64,000 nucleotides of DNA from an uncultured Acetatifactor sp. (GTDB taxonomy: Bacteria > Bacillota > Clostridia > Lachnospirales > Lachnospiraceae). Positions within the stretch are counted from its first letter, which is position 1, and each line of letters starts with the position of its first letter. The translations under genes and the position numbers were made by a program. Below are positions 17,687 to 26,354 of the stretch, piece by piece. The notes below the pieces were generated by a model. The model was given only the letters and a program-made list of their open reading frames with translations, had not been told where the DNA came from and ran no database searches. Location: positions 1-64,000 of the forward strand of contig CAJUCT010000009.1 in NCBI GenBank assembly GCA_910585015.1, written 5' to 3'.

Positions 17687-18748
17687 ATGCCAAGACCCAG
17701 AGTGATCATAGCAGATGAGGACAGTGATTATATCATACCCCTGCAGCTTAAATTTGTGAAAGAGTTCTTCAATCAGATAGACCTGGAGATTGTCACGGAC
17801 AGACAATACTTCCTGGAGTTGTTTTCAAAACCGCAGAAGGCTGAAATACTCATACTGTCGGAGGGACTGTACGACTCGTCGCTGCAGAAGCACAATATCG
17901 GCTGTATATTTGTGATGACAGAGCAGAATGAGCAGAGCGGGACGGAAGAACTGAATATCGATAAGCTGTATAAGTACACCAGCGTGAAGGAAATTTTTAA
18001 TGAGATCGTGGGCAAGAGCAAGGGAGTCTTCCGTTTGGAAAGTGACGAAAAGCAGGAGACGCAGATCATCCTTGTCACTTCCGCCAGCGGAGGCACAGGG
18101 AAGACCACCATTGCCATGGGGGTGAGCGCGTTTCTCACAAAGTATTACGAGAGGCGGGTACTTTATTTGAACGCAAGCAGGCTCCAGAACTTCCAGTATA
18201 TGCTGGATAATGATACTCCCGTCACATCTCATGAGATATATACAAAGCTGTTGAATCCCTCGGGCCAGATCTATGAGGAGATCAAGCATGTCCTGCGGAA
18301 AGAGTCATTTAGTTATCTGCCCGCATTCAAAGCCGCGTTGATGTCCGTGGGACTTCAATACGAAGTATACGGTAAAATAGCCCTGTCCGCAAAAAAAAGC
18401 AGGGATTTTGACTTTATTGTGATTGATGCCGAGTGTACCTTTGACGAGGACAAGGCCAAGCTGCTGGATGCCGCGGACAAGGTTATCATTGTCACGGAGC
18501 AGAGCGTCAACGCGGTACATGCGGTAAATGCGCTGATTTCCAACATCAACGGCACAAATTCCGACAAATATATCTTCGTATGCAATAAATTTGATAAAGG
18601 AGTATACAACGCGCTGATATCGCCAAATGTGACTCTCAAGTTCACAGTCAATGAGTATGTGGACAAATTCGCGGCAAACGGCATGCCGGGATGTGAGGCG
18701 CTTTCTGAGAAAGAAGGAATAAAAAAGACGGCTTTCCTGCTGTTGTAG
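17687..18748 (+). CDS. CpaE/MinD-like ATPase with receiver-like N-terminus
   Basis: The 353-residue protein combines an N-terminal receiver-like fold (residues 1-110; RVIIADEDSDYIIPLQL, without a convincing phospho-acceptor Asp) and a MinD/ParA-type ATPase domain (120-353) with the deviant Walker A SASGGTGKTT (Lys139), the FDFIVIDAECTFDED Walker B region and VIIVTEQSVNAVHAVN. This order is that of CpaE/TadZ, the polar localisation ATPase of Tad pili. No Tad genes are present, so here it may place the EssC complex in the membrane (inference). ATG 17687 follows GAGGTG. It is the first gene after MITE copy A, so its expression may depend on read-through of that hairpin. Confidence 0.85.
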   Translation: MPRPRVIIADEDSDYIIPLQLKFVKEFFNQIDLEIVTDRQYFLELFSKPQKAEILILSEGLYDSSLQKHNIGCIFVMTEQNEQSGTEELNIDKLYKYTSVKEIFNEIVGKSKGVFRLESDEKQETQIILVTSASGGTGKTTIAMGVSAFLTKYYERRVLYLNASRLQNFQYMLDNDTPVTSHEIYTKLLNPSGQIYEEIKHVLRKESFSYLPAFKAALMSVGLQYEVYGKIALSAKKSRDFDFIVIDAECTFDEDKAKLLDAADKVIIVTEQSVNAVHAVNALISNINGTNSDKYIFVCNKFDKGVYNALISPNVTLKFTVNEYVDKFAANGMPGCEALSEKEGIKKTAFLLL

Positions 18749-18805
18749 TGTGAGAAGAGTGGGATTTGCGCTGCCGCGGACGGCATGGGGAGCGTGGAGG
18801 ATTCA

Positions 18806-19066
18806 ATGGAAAAAGCTACGATTATCATAAGATTTATCATCTTAAAAAAGGGTATTGAAGCCGATGTGGATGTGCCGCTGGATATTACCGCCAATGAACT
18901 GGTGCTTGCGTTAAGCAGCGCCTATCAGCTGGACATAGACCAGACAGACATAAAAAAGTGCTATCTGCAGGCAGAGAATCCGATTGCCCTGCTGAAGGGA
19001 AACAAGACTTTGAGGGAATACGGGCTGAGAAACGGAAGCGCCGTATATTATACGGACGAAGGTTAA
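18806..19066 (+). CDS. YukD/EsaB-like ubiquitin-fold protein
   Basis: The 86-residue product (MEKATIIIRFIILKKGIEAD, then VDVPLDITANELVLALS, ending KTLREYGLRNGSAVYYTDEG) has the beta-grasp pattern of the YukD/EsaB family, small ubiquitin-like components of Firmicutes type VII secretion systems. An upstream start at 18785 is possible, but ATG 18806 has GGAGG at the right distance. The gene immediately precedes the EssC-like gene, which is also the usual pairing in T7SSb loci. The sequence lacks a C-terminal Gly-Gly, so it should act by binding and not by conjugation, most likely to EssC. Confidence 0.85.
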   Translation: MEKATIIIRFIILKKGIEADVDVPLDITANELVLALSSAYQLDIDQTDIKKCYLQAENPIALLKGNKTLREYGLRNGSAVYYTDEG

Positions 19067-19096
19067 GATTTTCTGATTGGGAAAATCCAATGGTGG

Positions 19097-22000
19097 ATGG
19101 GTGACAGGCAGATGAATGAGAGATATAAAGTTGTTCTTTCCGGTAAAAATTTGTATAAGGAGATAGAGATCACCCCGGATATGGAGTTTCTTACAGTGGG
19201 AACCGCCATGGATGCCGGGGTGAGGCTTAGAAAAGAATTATTTTTTGGGGATATACAGCTTAAGTTTCAGATCATGGACGGTGAGTGGGGAGTCCTATGT
19301 TCGGATAATCTGTACTTTGACGTGGGGGACGTCAGAAAAATGATGCGCCTGCGGCTGGAACACGGATCGGCGGCAAAGGTCTGCTATCAAAATTCGGATC
19401 ATGAAGTATTCACCCTGGAATACGGTATTGACTTTGACTACGAAGAGAAAAATTATGACAGAAGGATATTCATTGACGGCTTGCGGCAGGTGGTGGTGGG
19501 AGGGACGAAAGAGGCGCAGATCCACCTGGAAAATACCCATGTGGGAGAAGATTCTTTCCTGTTAAAAAAGGAAGGGCAGAATTGGGTGCTATATGACAAC
19601 GGGTGCCGGTACGGCGTATATGTCAACAGGGAAAAGATAAAAGTGAAAAAGCAAATAGAGGATTTTGACTTTATCTCCATTATGGGGATCAGCCTTTTTT
19701 ATAAGGAGGAATCACTCTATACGTCAAAAGATTCGTTCATTACCGTGAATGGACTGCGGCAGGAGATGGCCCGGTCCGGGGCGACGGTGCTTAAGTATCC
19801 TAAGTTTAACAGGAATACACGGATCCAATATGAGATTCCCACTGATAAGATACAGATACAGCAGCCGGTAGTCAAACCCAATCAGCAAAAAAAGAGCATT
19901 ATCCTGTCGCTGATTCCTACGATCATTATGCTTGTATCGCTGATTATCCTGAGAGTGATCATTGATGACGGCGGTACTCTGGTTATTTACAGCGCCGTAT
20001 CCATGATGGTGGGCGCAATCATGTCCGTTGTTACCTATGTTCAGGATCAGAAGAAGTACAGGGAGGAGATCCGGGAGCGGGAAAAGGCGTACAGAGGTTA
20101 TATTGCGGAAAAAGAGGCGCTGATCCAAAGCAGCAGGGAAAACGAACTGCGCGTATTGAGGTTTATCTATGAATCTCTGGATGACAGCATACGCGAGGCC
20201 TTGGATTTTGGGAAAAGACTGTTTGAAAAGGAGCCGGAGGATGAGGACTTCCTGAAGGTGTATCTCGGTACCGGCGCCGTCGAGTCAGCCAACCAGATCC
20301 AGTTCTCCAAGCAGGAATTTGTGGATGCCACGGATCCCATATCCCTGCTGCCGTCGGAGATCGCCGAGAAGTACAGACGTATAGAGAATGCCCCTATAGT
20401 GGTGGATTTTAATCATTCCGGCGGAGTGGGCATCGTGGGGGCGTCGGCCTGGCTTGGTCAGCTGCTGCGCAATATGACGCTGGATCTGGCCATCCGACAT
20501 TTTTACCGGGATGTAAAACTGGTCTATCTGCTGGATCGGGAATATGTACAGGAATTTCAGTGGGTGCGCTGGCTGAGAAACGTCAATAACGACAAGCTGG
20601 ATGTAAGAAACATAGTCTGTGATGAAGAGAGCAAGAATCTTCTGCTGGAGAACCTCTATGTGATATTGTCAGAGAGGGAGGCGCTGCTGGCCGGGCAAAA
20701 GAACTGCCAATTTGAGGAACGCTATATTGTGTTTGTGACGGATGCCTCCATGATCGGAACCTATCCTGTCTCAAAATATGTAAAGAACTGTGCGGCCTAT
20801 GGATTTACTTTCGTGTTTTTGGAAGAGCATGAGGAGAAAATCCCCCGGGGCTGTACGGAGATCATAAGGCTTGGCAGCGAGGAGAGGGGGGAAATCCTGA
20901 GATCCCGTAACGGGGACAACCCGGTTTCCTTCGCATATCCGGCCATCACAAACAAAACGGCGGAGGAAGTGGCTCTGAGGCTGGGAGCCATCCATGTGGA
21001 CGAAGTCACGCTGGAAAGGCAACTGACAAAGAAGATCACCCTGTTCGAACTGTTGGGGATCATTTCCGTGGAGGATCTGGATCTGGGACGGCGCTGGGAA
21101 GAGGCCCGGGTACACAGGACTCTGGCGGCGCCCATCGGGGTGAAAAGCAATAATGAGACCGTTGTTCTGGACATCAGCGACAGAGCGGACGGGCATGGCC
21201 CCCACGGCCTGGTGGCGGGGACCACCGGCTCCGGCAAAAGCGAAATTCTGCAGACCTATATCCTGTCCATGGCCACGCTGTATCATCCCCATGAGGTGGG
21301 ATTTGTGATCATAGACTTTAAGGGCGGCGGTATGGCGAACCAGTTTGCCGCTCTCCCCCACTTGATCGGATCCGTCACCAATATAGACCGGCGTGAGATA
21401 AACAGGTCCCTGTTATCCATAAAAGCGGAGATTATCAAGCGGCAGGAAATGCTTCTGGAGGCGGAAGCAGGCCATATAAATGACTATATCCGGCTGTATC
21501 AGGCCGGCAAAGTAAAGCGGCCCATGCCTCATCTGATCGTGGTCGTGGACGAGTTCGCCGGACTGAAGGCGGAATACCCGGATTTTATAAAGGAACTGAT
21601 AGCGGCGGCCCATATAGGCCGTACCCTGGGGGTTCATCTGATTCTTGCCACCCAGAAGCCGGCATTGGTGGATGCCCAGATCTGGTCAAATTCCAAGTTT
21701 AAGCTCTGCCTGAAGGTGCAGACAAGGGAGGACAGCATCGAGGTGATTAAAACGCCTCTGGCGGCGGAGATTGTGGAACCCGGACGGGCTTATTTCCAGG
21801 TTGGAAATAACGAGATATTTGAACTGATACAGTCGGCCTACAGCGGGGCGGGCGTTCCGGCGGGCAATGAAGCCAAGGAAAATGTGTATGCGGTTTATGA
21901 GAGGAACCAGTGGGGCAAGAAGAAGCTGATCTATACCAACAAAAGGGACCACAGTGACAGCGAAAACAGCTCCCAGCTGGATGCCATAGTCGATTATGTA

Positions 22001-22915
22001 AGGACATACTGCGCCGCGGGCGGCATCTGTGGGCTGCCGGGAATATGCCTGCCATCCCTTAAGACAAACATAAAGACCGACGAATTGAATTACCAGGATA
22101 CAGGCTATCCGGGATATTCCATTCCCGTGGGGCGGTACGATGATCCGGGACAGCAGCGGCAGGGAACGGTGGAATTGGAACTTTCCAGGGACAATATTTA
22201 CATCGTGGGATCGGAGCAGACAGGGAAAACGACTTTGCTGCAGACCATAGCATATGGCATTATAAGGAAGTATTCTCCCGGACAGGTCCATATGTATATG
22301 ATCGACTGTGGAAGCATGACCCTCAAAAATTTCGAGTATTCCCGGCATGTGGGCGGCATAGTCTTACCCGGGGAGGAAGAGAAATGCAAAAACCTGTTCC
22401 GACTGCTGAATACCCTCATTGTCCAGCGGAAAAAGACGCTGTCGGACAAAGGGGCGGGCAGCTTTGCCTCCTATATGGAAGCCGGGTATACGGATATGCC
22501 CCTGGTGGCGCTGATGATCCACAATATGGCCGCTTTCAGGGAATATTTTCCGGAACAGGCAAAGCAGACAGACAGCCTGTACCGAGAGGCGCAGGGAGTG
22601 GGGATATCCGTCATCGTCACAGCCCCCACAGCCAATGCGCTCAGCAGCAGAGAGCGGGCATATTTCAGGCAAAAAATGGCGCTTCACTGCAGTGATTCCC
22701 AGGAATACAGCAGTCTTTTCGGGCACTGCGGGGAAACAGCAAGGGGGAATGCCGGAAGCGGACTGTTTATGGCCGACAGGAGGATATTGGAGTTCCAGGG
22801 GGCCATATTCGGAAAAAGCGCGAAAGAGACGGATAGAAGCAGGGAACTGAGAGAGTACATAGAGGAGAGAAACGGGGCCTTTGATGACAGAGCGGCGGGT
22901 ATTCCCGCGGTTTAG
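19097..22915 (+). CDS. EssC/YukB-like FtsK/SpoIIIE ATPase of a type VII-like system
   Basis: The 1272-residue protein has the EssC order: two N-terminal FHA-like domains (about 5-105 and 120-220), two transmembrane helices (about 268-288 and 293-312), a degenerate ATPase-like domain (about 430-640) and two FtsK/SpoIIIE motor domains with Walker A GTTGSGKS (708-715) and GSEQTGKTT (1038-1046). Canonical EssC is about 1480 residues with a further C-terminal ATPase domain; that domain is missing. The first motor has intact IDFKGGG and VVDEFAGL (Walker B). It follows the YukD gene, and is the last gene of the locus before agrB. No WXG100, EssB, EssA or EsaA gene lies nearby, so it is an orphan or divergent T7SS motor. 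Substrate unknown. ATG at 19112 is an alternative start. Confidence 0.9.
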   Translation: MGDRQMNERYKVVLSGKNLYKEIEITPDMEFLTVGTAMDAGVRLRKELFFGDIQLKFQIMDGEWGVLCSDNLYFDVGDVRKMMRLRLEHGSAAKVCYQNSDHEVFTLEYGIDFDYEEKNYDRRIFIDGLRQVVVGGTKEAQIHLENTHVGEDSFLLKKEGQNWVLYDNGCRYGVYVNREKIKVKKQIEDFDFISIMGISLFYKEESLYTSKDSFITVNGLRQEMARSGATVLKYPKFNRNTRIQYEIPTDKIQIQQPVVKPNQQKKSIILSLIPTIIMLVSLIILRVIIDDGGTLVIYSAVSMMVGAIMSVVTYVQDQKKYREEIREREKAYRGYIAEKEALIQSSRENELRVLRFIYESLDDSIREALDFGKRLFEKEPEDEDFLKVYLGTGAVESANQIQFSKQEFVDATDPISLLPSEIAEKYRRIENAPIVVDFNHSGGVGIVGASAWLGQLLRNMTLDLAIRHFYRDVKLVYLLDREYVQEFQWVRWLRNVNNDKLDVRNIVCDEESKNLLLENLYVILSEREALLAGQKNCQFEERYIVFVTDASMIGTYPVSKYVKNCAAYGFTFVFLEEHEEKIPRGCTEIIRLGSEERGEILRSRNGDNPVSFAYPAITNKTAEEVALRLGAIHVDEVTLERQLTKKITLFELLGIISVEDLDLGRRWEEARVHRTLAAPIGVKSNNETVVLDISDRADGHGPHGLVAGTTGSGKSEILQTYILSMATLYHPHEVGFVIIDFKGGGMANQFAALPHLIGSVTNIDRREINRSLLSIKAEIIKRQEMLLEAEAGHINDYIRLYQAGKVKRPMPHLIVVVDEFAGLKAEYPDFIKELIAAAHIGRTLGVHLILATQKPALVDAQIWSNSKFKLCLKVQTREDSIEVIKTPLAAEIVEPGRAYFQVGNNEIFELIQSAYSGAGVPAGNEAKENVYAVYERNQWGKKKLIYTNKRDHSDSENSSQLDAIVDYVRTYCAAGGICGLPGICLPSLKTNIKTDELNYQDTGYPGYSIPVGRYDDPGQQRQGTVELELSRDNIYIVGSEQTGKTTLLQTIAYGIIRKYSPGQVHMYMIDCGSMTLKNFEYSRHVGGIVLPGEEEKCKNLFRLLNTLIVQRKKTLSDKGAGSFASYMEAGYTDMPLVALMIHNMAAFREYFPEQAKQTDSLYREAQGVGISVIVTAPTANALSSRERAYFRQKMALHCSDSQEYSSLFGHCGETARGNAGSGLFMADRRILEFQGAIFGKSAKETDRSRELREYIEERNGAFDDRAAGIPAV

Positions 22916-22963
22916 GAGCAGTCGGTGTCTGCCAGGACAAAGAAATTGTTGAAAGGAATAGCA

Positions 22964-23527
22964 ATGGAAAAAGTGGTGAGGTTATTTGTCTCAAAAATGA
23001 TCGAACAAAATGTAATAGAAGAACAACGGCGCGCAGTCATATCCTATGGTTTGGAGTTGTTTTTCTCATCGGTTATAAACATATTATCTATTTTGCTCAT
23101 AAGTGTGTTGATTAACAGAGAGGGCGGTATTATTTTACTGCTGCTGGTTTCTGTCCCATTGCAAAGTTTCGGGGGAGGATATCATTGTAATACCCACCTT
23201 AGGTGCTGGATATTGACTACAGGGGGATATTTGGCAGCGGTATTGGGGGCAGTATATATACCAGTTGGGGTTTTGCTATGCTTTGCCATCATTAGTGCGT
23301 ATCCATTTTTCCGACTTTCACCAGTCGAAAATCCGATGGCGCCGTTCGGGGATAAATTTAAAGAAAAAATGAAAAAAGTTGTACGAATAGCATATCTTTT
23401 GGGTATTCTGATTTCCCTGATACTTTTGGTATTTGAAAGTGAAGGAGCAAGGTTTATTTTAGCGGGTATTTCAATGGAAGGAGTTTCTGTTTTAGGTGCG
23501 GAATGTAAACGGAAAAGATTAGAATAG
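22964..23527 (+). CDS. agrB: AgrB-like membrane peptidase for autoinducer maturation
   Basis: The 187-residue protein has about four or five transmembrane helices and the AgrB active site: FGGGYHCNTHLRC, with the catalytic His and Cys seven residues apart. AgrB cleaves the C-terminal tail of AgrD and closes a (thio)lactone ring at the membrane. An upstream GTG at 22925 is in frame, but ATG 22964 has GAAAGGAA at good spacing and fits the family start. The gene begins about 50 bases after the EssC stop, yet composition changes to clearly AT-richer here, so it may belong to a separately acquired block. It converges on agrD, with a shared terminator. Confidence 0.92.
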   Translation: MEKVVRLFVSKMIEQNVIEEQRRAVISYGLELFFSSVINILSILLISVLINREGGIILLLLVSVPLQSFGGGYHCNTHLRCWILTTGGYLAAVLGAVYIPVGVLLCFAIISAYPFFRLSPVENPMAPFGDKFKEKMKKVVRIAYLLGILISLILLVFESEGARFILAGISMEGVSVLGAECKRKRLE

Positions 23528-23530
23528 GAA

Positions 23531-23580
23531 TCAAAAAGCAGGGAGAAACAAAAGTATATATTTGTTTCCCCCTGCTTTGA
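23531..23580. terminator. Bidirectional terminator between agrB and agrD
   Basis: Sequence around GCAGGG-GAAACAAA pairs with TTTGTTTCCCCCTGC, flanked by an A-run on the left and a T-run on the right, so it can end both convergent transcripts. It nearly touches both stop codons. Confidence 0.8.
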
Positions 23581-23745
23581 TTATCTGTGCAGCTCTTCAG
23601 GAAGCTTCGGTTGATAGCCGCCCCAGGAACTTGTGGTACCCGCGCCAATCTGGGCAGACAGGTTAGCCAGAAGCGCAAGCATACACAGAAGTCTGAGAGA
23701 AATGTGTTTAGTAAAAAAACAGTGTAAAATTTTTCTCGTTTTCAT
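23581..23745 (-). CDS. agrD: AgrD-like autoinducer pre-peptide with serine in place of the ring cysteine
   Basis: The 54-residue peptide has the AgrD layout: an amphipathic or hydrophobic leader (about 1-30; ISLRLLCMLALLANL), a short core and the conserved acidic tail QPKLPEELHR recognised by AgrB. The core reads GAGTTSSWGGY (about residues 34-44). In most AgrD proteins a Cys lies five or six residues before the tail; here that position is Ser39 or Ser40, so the ring should be a lactone, as in the Staphylococcus intermedius group. The start ATG follows a perfect AAAGGAGG. It is divergent from agrC and convergent with agrB, which is unusual since agrB and agrD are normally co-directional. Exact ring residue and N-terminal cut are inference. 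Confidence 0.85.
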   Translation of the reverse strand: MKTRKILHCFFTKHISLRLLCMLALLANLSAQIGAGTTSSWGGYQPKLPEELHR

Positions 23746-23811
23746 TTGAGTCCTCCTTTCCTTGATGATATAATATCACTATAGCACGCAAATTGTGAAA
23801 CGGAGTTAAAT

Positions 23812-23846
23812 GATCGTAAAAAAGCAATATGGAGACGTAAAAAAAC
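23812..23846 (+). promoter_or_regulatory. Candidate LytTR (AgrA) site between agrD and agrC
   Basis: Two direct copies of CGTAAAAAA start at 23815 and 23836, exactly 21 bp apart, the spacing used by LytTR dimers on one DNA face. They lie in the divergent agrD/agrC intergenic region and could control either or both. Confidence 0.5.
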
Positions 23847-23894
23847 AAAGGATTGATTTTACATTCAAACAGCGACATCTGATGAGGGGGATAT

Positions 23895-25202
23895 ATGGAC
23901 CGGGTGATATTTGAAAGCATTTTTAGTTTTTTTGAGATGCTGATATCTTTATTTTTTGCTACGGGGATTTTCCGTAAAAAATTAGACGGAAAAAGGGCTA
24001 TGCTTGCGCTTATATTGTTTTCCGTTTTTGGAGCCGTGCTCTTAACGCTTCGGGAATATGTATTCCGGTGGCTCCCTGACATTGTACCGGCGGTGCTTAT
24101 TTTCACACTATATGCCATTGGTATCTGCCGGGCGAAGTGGTGGGCCGCGGTGTCCTGGTCGTTGGTTAATTACTTATTCATAGGCATTATCGTGATTGGC
24201 GTTGACTATATATCGAGAATATATATGGGATCATTCGTTGAAATGGAAGGGACAGTTGGAGCCATATGGTTTTTTCCGCATATCCTTATGAGGATAGGGC
24301 AGTTACTGCTGGCGGAGATTATTTTGTGCGTATGGGAAAGGTTTCCGGAATCTACAATTGTTCATCGCGGAAACTGGAAAATAATGATTGTCTCTTCTAT
24401 CAGTATTATTTTGCTTTGGATTCTCTTGGGAAAAGACGCTGACTTGAATGAAGAAGTTCTGTATTCCAACAGTCTTATCTGTCTGTTGGTATTTGCGATT
24501 AATCTATCATTTCTTCTTTTTGATGAAGTCCTTGCGAGGGAGAAACAGGTGGAGGAGGAATTAAAGACACAAAACCAAATAATAGCGCTTCAAATGCGGA
24601 GTCAGGATGAAGTAAGCAGTATGTATCGAAGTATATTATCCTTAAAGCATGACATGAATAACCATCTGCACACAATATCCGGATATATGCAGGTTGGAGA
24701 ATATGTTAAGGCACAGGAATATGTAGAAGAGATTGCCGGGAGGGTAAGCGGGATAAAGTCATTCCATTCAGGAAATTCAGTGGTTGACGCGCTGATTGGG
24801 AGTAAGACAGCATTGGCCGAGATGAATGATATTATGGTGGATGTGGATATGGCGGTGCCCTCCGAATTGAAGATAACAGATGGGGATCTGACGGTGATGA
24901 TAGGCAATTTATATGACAATGCCATTGACGCGAATTTGAAATTTGCGGATGCAAATAAGCGTTTTATACATATCAAAATATTGTTTGACAGTGGGAACCT
25001 GCTGCTCATGTTTGAAAACGCCGCAGTGGAGGAAGAACGATCCGGTAATAAGGGTATCTGGGCCACAACAAAAGCAGACAGCTTCATGCATGGATTTGGA
25101 ATTAAAAATATTGACAGAATTGTGCAGACATATGGCGGCTACTGTGAAAGGGAATTGAAGGATCATGTTTTCCGCTGTCGAATCAGGGTTCCCGGTAAAT
25201 AG
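23895..25202 (+). CDS. agrC: AgrC-like sensor histidine kinase
   Basis: The 435-residue protein has six or so transmembrane helices in residues 1-205, a coiled linker (EKQVEEELKTQNQIIALQM) and a GHKL-type kinase core. The phospho-acceptor lies in SLKHDMNNHLHTISGYMQ, and the ATPase N box is GNLYDNAIDAN. This is the HPK10 family that senses cyclic autoinducer peptides through its membrane domain. ATG 23895 follows GAGGGGG. With agrD on the other strand and the LytTR regulator downstream, it completes a four-gene agr circuit. The coding sequence is AT-rich relative to the EssC locus. Confidence 0.9.
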   Translation: MDRVIFESIFSFFEMLISLFFATGIFRKKLDGKRAMLALILFSVFGAVLLTLREYVFRWLPDIVPAVLIFTLYAIGICRAKWWAAVSWSLVNYLFIGIIVIGVDYISRIYMGSFVEMEGTVGAIWFFPHILMRIGQLLLAEIILCVWERFPESTIVHRGNWKIMIVSSISIILLWILLGKDADLNEEVLYSNSLICLLVFAINLSFLLFDEVLAREKQVEEELKTQNQIIALQMRSQDEVSSMYRSILSLKHDMNNHLHTISGYMQVGEYVKAQEYVEEIAGRVSGIKSFHSGNSVVDALIGSKTALAEMNDIMVDVDMAVPSELKITDGDLTVMIGNLYDNAIDANLKFADANKRFIHIKILFDSGNLLLMFENAAVEEERSGNKGIWATTKADSFMHGFGIKNIDRIVQTYGGYCERELKDHVFRCRIRVPGK

Positions 25203-25216
25203 GCCGCTGTATTTTA

Positions 25217-25249
25217 CGTCTAAAACGCGGCAATCTGCGTCCTAAATAT
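25217..25249 (+). promoter_or_regulatory. Second candidate LytTR site, upstream of agrA
   Basis: CGTCTAAAA (25217) and CGTCCTAAA (25238) are direct repeats 21 bp apart in the 140-bp gap before the response regulator. They resemble the pair upstream of agrC (CGT, then A-rich), suggesting autoregulation. Confidence 0.45.
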
Positions 25250-25342
25250 ATTTCTTTTTTTTATTGCAGTATAATGAATATGCGTTGAGGCACATGAAAT
25301 CAAGGTTTGCTATATGTCATCAGGAAGGGGTGTTGGTAATTA

Positions 25343-26050
25343 ATGAGAATAGCAATTTGCGAGGACAACAAGGAGCATATGGAGATATTGGAAGAGATGG
25401 TAAACCGTTGGGCAAAAAGGGAGAATGAGCAGGTTGCTATTGGGCGTTACCAGTCCGCGGAGCAGTTTCTTTTTTGTATGAAGGACGAACCGCATTATGA
25501 CTTTGCGTTTTTGGATATCCAGATGTCAAAAATTAACGGATTGCAGCTGGCAAAGATGATTCGGGAGGAAGATCGGCTGATTTTTCTTGTGTTTACAACG
25601 GCTCTGAAGAAATACGCGCCAAAAGGGTACGAGGTGTCGGCTTTCCGGTATCTGATAAAGCCTTTGCAGGAGAACGAAGTTTTTCAGGCATTGACGAAAG
25701 CAAGTCAGATGATCGAGGACAGGAAAAGGGAAGCCGTCATTGTAACCCGGGGTGATGAGTCGCGTCGGATATATAAAGATGATATTTGCTATATCGAAGT
25801 AGACAATCATCATATCATCTTGCATTTGAGGGACGAGACTATCCGGTTTAAGGCAAAACTGAAAGAGTTCGAGACCCAGTTCAGAGAACCACAGTTTTGT
25901 AAGTGCCATCGATCATATATTGTTAATTTGAGGTATACAGGCAAAATTTCAAAAGAGGGAGTGGAGATTGACGGCAAGGTGACACTGCCCATAAGCAAAT
26001 CGCGGTGGGAGGTTCTAAACCATTGCTACATGGAGTATTATATGACATAG
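25343..26050 (+). CDS. agrA: AgrA-like LytTR response regulator
   Basis: The 235-residue protein has a receiver domain (1-120; ICEDNKEHMEILEEM, FAFLDIQMSKINGLQLA with the acceptor Asp, and the conserved Lys in RYLIKPL) and a C-terminal LytTR DNA-binding domain (about 135-235; IYKDDICYIEVDNHHIILHL, FCKCHRSYIVNLRY). LytTR proteins bind paired direct repeats about 21 bp apart, and two such pairs lie just upstream. The start ATG follows GAAGGGG at some distance. A strong terminator ends the transcript. It is the output regulator of the agr circuit; besides agr itself the neighbouring secreted protein and ABC genes are likely targets (inference). Confidence 0.92.
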   Translation: MRIAICEDNKEHMEILEEMVNRWAKRENEQVAIGRYQSAEQFLFCMKDEPHYDFAFLDIQMSKINGLQLAKMIREEDRLIFLVFTTALKKYAPKGYEVSAFRYLIKPLQENEVFQALTKASQMIEDRKREAVIVTRGDESRRIYKDDICYIEVDNHHIILHLRDETIRFKAKLKEFETQFREPQFCKCHRSYIVNLRYTGKISKEGVEIDGKVTLPISKSRWEVLNHCYMEYYMT

Positions 26051-26066
26051 TAAATTGATATATTGC

Positions 26067-26103
26067 AAAAAGGCATCCTGAGGTATTCTAAGGATGCCTT
26101 TTT
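26067..26103 (+). terminator. Rho-independent terminator after agrA
   Basis: AAAAGGCATCCT pairs with AGGATGCCTTTT around an 11-base loop and runs into T residues. Between here and 26355 I see no convincing gene. Confidence 0.85.
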
Positions 26104-26354
26104 GGCAGTGAGAGAGTAATATCAGACAATATGTATTTGAATAAGACACAATATGAACGGGATCGTGAATAACGCAGGAATGAGCGTAAAATGACGAAAA
26201 TCATAATATGCGTCCTGATTTTTATAATTGGTGTTAATTTTCGTTTTGGATGCAGATTTGTTGTTATAGTTATCTTGCTCCCAACAAAGGACAATAGGAT
26301 GCGCATCCTGGACTACAAGGGGCATATTAATTACATAAAATGGAGGAAAAAAAT

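Noticed and set aside
4300..23000. Search for a WXG100 (EsxA-like) gene in the EssC locus
   Set aside because: No ~100-residue helical frame with a central W-x-G was found among the frames and gaps of the locus, so none is reported.
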